Shown here: in pieces, positions 6,306 to 7,207 of the stretch
How the letters are laid out: every line of letters begins with the position of its first letter
How positions within the stretch are numbered: the stretch's first letter is position 1
From: an uncultured Rickettsiales bacterium
GTDB lineage: Bacteria > Pseudomonadota > Alphaproteobacteria > UBA8366
Reading direction: 5' to 3'
Length of the DNA: 7,207 nucleotides
Assembly (NCBI GenBank): GCA_913046825.1
Contig: CAJWTF010000171.1
Coordinates: forward strand, 1 to 7,207
Translations under genes and position numbers: made by a program
The notes under the pieces: model-generated
What the model saw: only the letters and a program-made list of their open reading frames with translations
Database searches by the model: none
What the model was told of the DNA's origin: nothing

Positions 6306-6331
6306 GAAGTGTTATAATAATAGCGTATACT
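6291..6331 (+). promoter_or_regulatory. Candidate sigma-70-type promoter(s) overlapping the Crp-type site
   Basis: TATAAT at 6313-6318 is a perfect -10 hexamer, with GTGACC (6291-6296, 4 of 6 to TTGACA) 16 bases upstream. A Crp-like protein bound at 6290-6305 would block this promoter. A second -10, TATACT (6326-6331), would start transcription near 6338-6339 and place the Crp-type site at about -41, the classic activating position. Such hexamers arise easily in AT-rich DNA, so this is tentative. Confidence 0.4.
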
Positions 6332-6448
6332 AATAATGAATAATTAAGTATTTCATGAATAACGATGAAAATGTATTTTGTCTAAATATGGTCACTTGAA
6401 ATTATACACATTTATTTCTTAAGACAATCAGATCAATTTTAAATAAAT

Positions 6449-6565
6449 ATGATTGTAAAAATGTGCTACTCAGCAAAATCGATCATCGCCGTCACCGGCT
6501 CCACGATTCTCGTGAGTGCCTGCCAGGGACATTACAATCACGTGAAGCTAAAATACTATCTCTAA
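6449..6565 (+). CDS. Candidate small lipoprotein, 38 residues
   Basis: The frame from ATG 6449 to TAA 6563-6565 encodes 38 residues: a basic start (MIVKMCYSAK), a hydrophobic stretch (SIIAVTGSTI) and the lipobox LVSAC (21-25), followed by CQGHYNHVKLKYYL. This is the layout of a type II signal peptide, with C25 as the lipid-carrying cysteine and a mature peptide of only 14 residues. The base composition rises from very AT-rich upstream to about the level of the other genes across 6480-6545, as expected for coding DNA. There is no good ribosome binding site at 6449 or at the alternative in-frame ATG 6461. It lies downstream of a Crp-type site and upstream of an O-antigen-ligase-like gene in the same direction, 106 bases away. 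I recognise no family; a fragment of a longer decayed lipoprotein is also possible. Confidence 0.42.
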   Translation: MIVKMCYSAKSIIAVTGSTILVSACQGHYNHVKLKYYL

Positions 6566-6671
6566 TCTGCAAACCACCTATCCTTAGGGGTAGCTCTTCT
6601 GCCCACTAACTAACATTCCTTTTCAATCCAGTAGTGCAAGTACCTGCAGATCAAAATAGTATCTCCGTGAA

Positions 6672-7207
6672 ATGCAGTTCATTGATCGTAAAAGCATGCA
6701 ACAACCCATGGACATCCGCGTCCCCGGATGGACAAAACTCGCCGCCATTAGCCTTGGCGCAAGTGTCCCCGCCGTATTTCTAGGCAAAGTGCTTATTGCC
6801 GGATTCTCCGTAATTCCAGCCATAGCTGCGCTAATTGGCTTGTTTCAATACCATGAACGTAGTTTCGATTTTAGGAAAATTTTAAAATTGCCATTTGCAA
6901 TGGCAATCAGCGTTGTCGCGTTATCTTGGTTGGTCAGCAGTGTGATTTCCATCGATTCGGCTAAGTCTCTGATAACATGGCTGCGGACATTTGGAATTCT
7001 GGGCATTGGATGGCTCTTTATGGACTTTCTCGCGCGCCGCCCAGAAGTCCTAAAACTAGTACTGCAAAGCCTCATCACCGTCAGCATATTCATCCATGCA
7101 GTCGCGGCGTTCGCACTCTACATCCACCCCGCACCATTCGAACTCTATGCGCTACTAAAGGGCGGTGAGCCTCTATTAGTGCAAATGCTTAAGCCATACG
7201 CCTCGGT
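6672..7207 (+). CDS. Multi-pass membrane protein, O-antigen ligase-like (N-terminal part, runs off window)
   Basis: The frame is open from ATG 6672 to the window edge, giving 178 residues without a stop. After a short N-terminus (MQFIDRKSMQQPMDIRVPGW) there are about five hydrophobic segments, near 21-40, 42-58, 72-93, 103-120 and 127-150. The segment ALSWLVSSVISIDSAKSL (83-100) followed by a helix beginning ITWLRTFGIL resembles the 'W S x D P x x S L' signature near the third helix of the O-antigen ligase/Wzy_C family. These enzymes join or polymerise surface polysaccharide at the periplasmic face of the inner membrane. The catalytic periplasmic loop lies beyond the window, so the family call is provisional. 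In-frame ATGs at 6696 and 6708 are alternative starts; none has a strong ribosome site. A neighbouring lipoprotein candidate and secreted MORN protein fit an envelope region. Confidence 0.65.
   Translation, partial: MQFIDRKSMQQPMDIRVPGWTKLAAISLGASVPAVFLGKVLIAGFSVIPAIAALIGLFQYHERSFDFRKILKLPFAMAISVVALSWLVSSVISIDSAKSLITWLRTFGILGIGWLFMDFLARRPEVLKLVLQSLITVSIFIHAVAAFALYIHPAPFELYALLKGGEPLLVQMLKPYAS

Larger units (their letters stand above)
6236..6671. other. AT-rich intergenic region between envelope genes
   Basis: This 436-base stretch lies between the start of the MORN gene and the start of the O-antigen-ligase-like gene. Positions 6301-6420 hold 27 G or C bases in 120 (22.5%), far below the flanking genes. 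It contains a Crp-type palindrome, promoter-like hexamers and a candidate lipoprotein gene at 6449-6565, described separately. The part from 6566 to 6671 has only a weak hairpin (CTATCC, loop TTAG, GGGTAG, near 6583-6598) and no other recognisable feature. Confidence 0.6.

Noticed and set aside
6355..6399. 14-residue frame (MNNDENVFCLNMVT) as a possible leader peptide
   Set aside because: There is no ribosome site, no run of one amino acid and no attenuator-like hairpins; AT-rich DNA yields such frames often.
6565..6651. Inverted repeat ATCTGCA (6565-6571) and TGCAGAT (6645-6651)
   Set aside because: Seven-base arms 73 bases apart are expected by chance, and there is no supporting structure or context.

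Overview
The composition suggests a Gram-negative proteobacterium, most likely an alphaproteobacterium. Most genes are moderately GC-rich with GC-biased third codon positions. The 2444-2537 intergenic palindrome resembles the CCCGGAAT-type repeats common in alphaproteobacterial genomes. An outer-membrane-style small lipoprotein and an O-antigen-ligase-like protein also fit a Gram-negative cell. No taxonomic marker gene is present, so this placement is inference.

Left part (1-3282) is metabolic. A PdxA-like dehydrogenase and the start of a pyridoxamine-phosphate-oxidase-like flavoprotein are read leftward with a one-base stop/start overlap. Facing away from them is a fumarylacetoacetate-hydrolase-fold enzyme resembling 2-keto-3-deoxy-pentonate dehydratases (XylX type). 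The 83-base gap between the divergent genes holds an inverted repeat that could be an operator. A leftward SDR dehydrogenase converges on the FAH-fold gene, and the gap between them holds a two-hairpin palindromic repeat. Dehydrogenase, dehydratase and PdxA-like enzyme together suggest oxidative breakdown of a sugar acid or hydroxy acid. The substrate cannot be read from sequence.

Middle part (3285-5759) is transport. A membrane-anchored HlyD/EmrA-type adaptor gene runs leftward and stops two bases before the SDR start, so the two are probably one transcript. Diverging from it is an MFS exporter of the EntS/MFS_3 type. The adaptor gene carries a sharply AT-rich patch (3601-3780, 28% G+C by hand count).

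Right part (5762-7207) is cell envelope. A secreted MORN-repeat protein converges on the MFS gene with two bases between stop codons. Next is a very AT-rich region (22.5% G+C over 6301-6420) with a perfect TGTGA-N6-TCACA Crp-type site and promoter-like hexamers. It is followed by a candidate 38-residue lipoprotein gene, then a multi-pass membrane protein that runs off the window and resembles the N-terminal part of O-antigen ligases. No CRISPR, tRNA, rRNA, transposase or defence-system genes were seen. The window looks like ordinary accessory metabolism and envelope genes with several unusual local features, not a clear new system.
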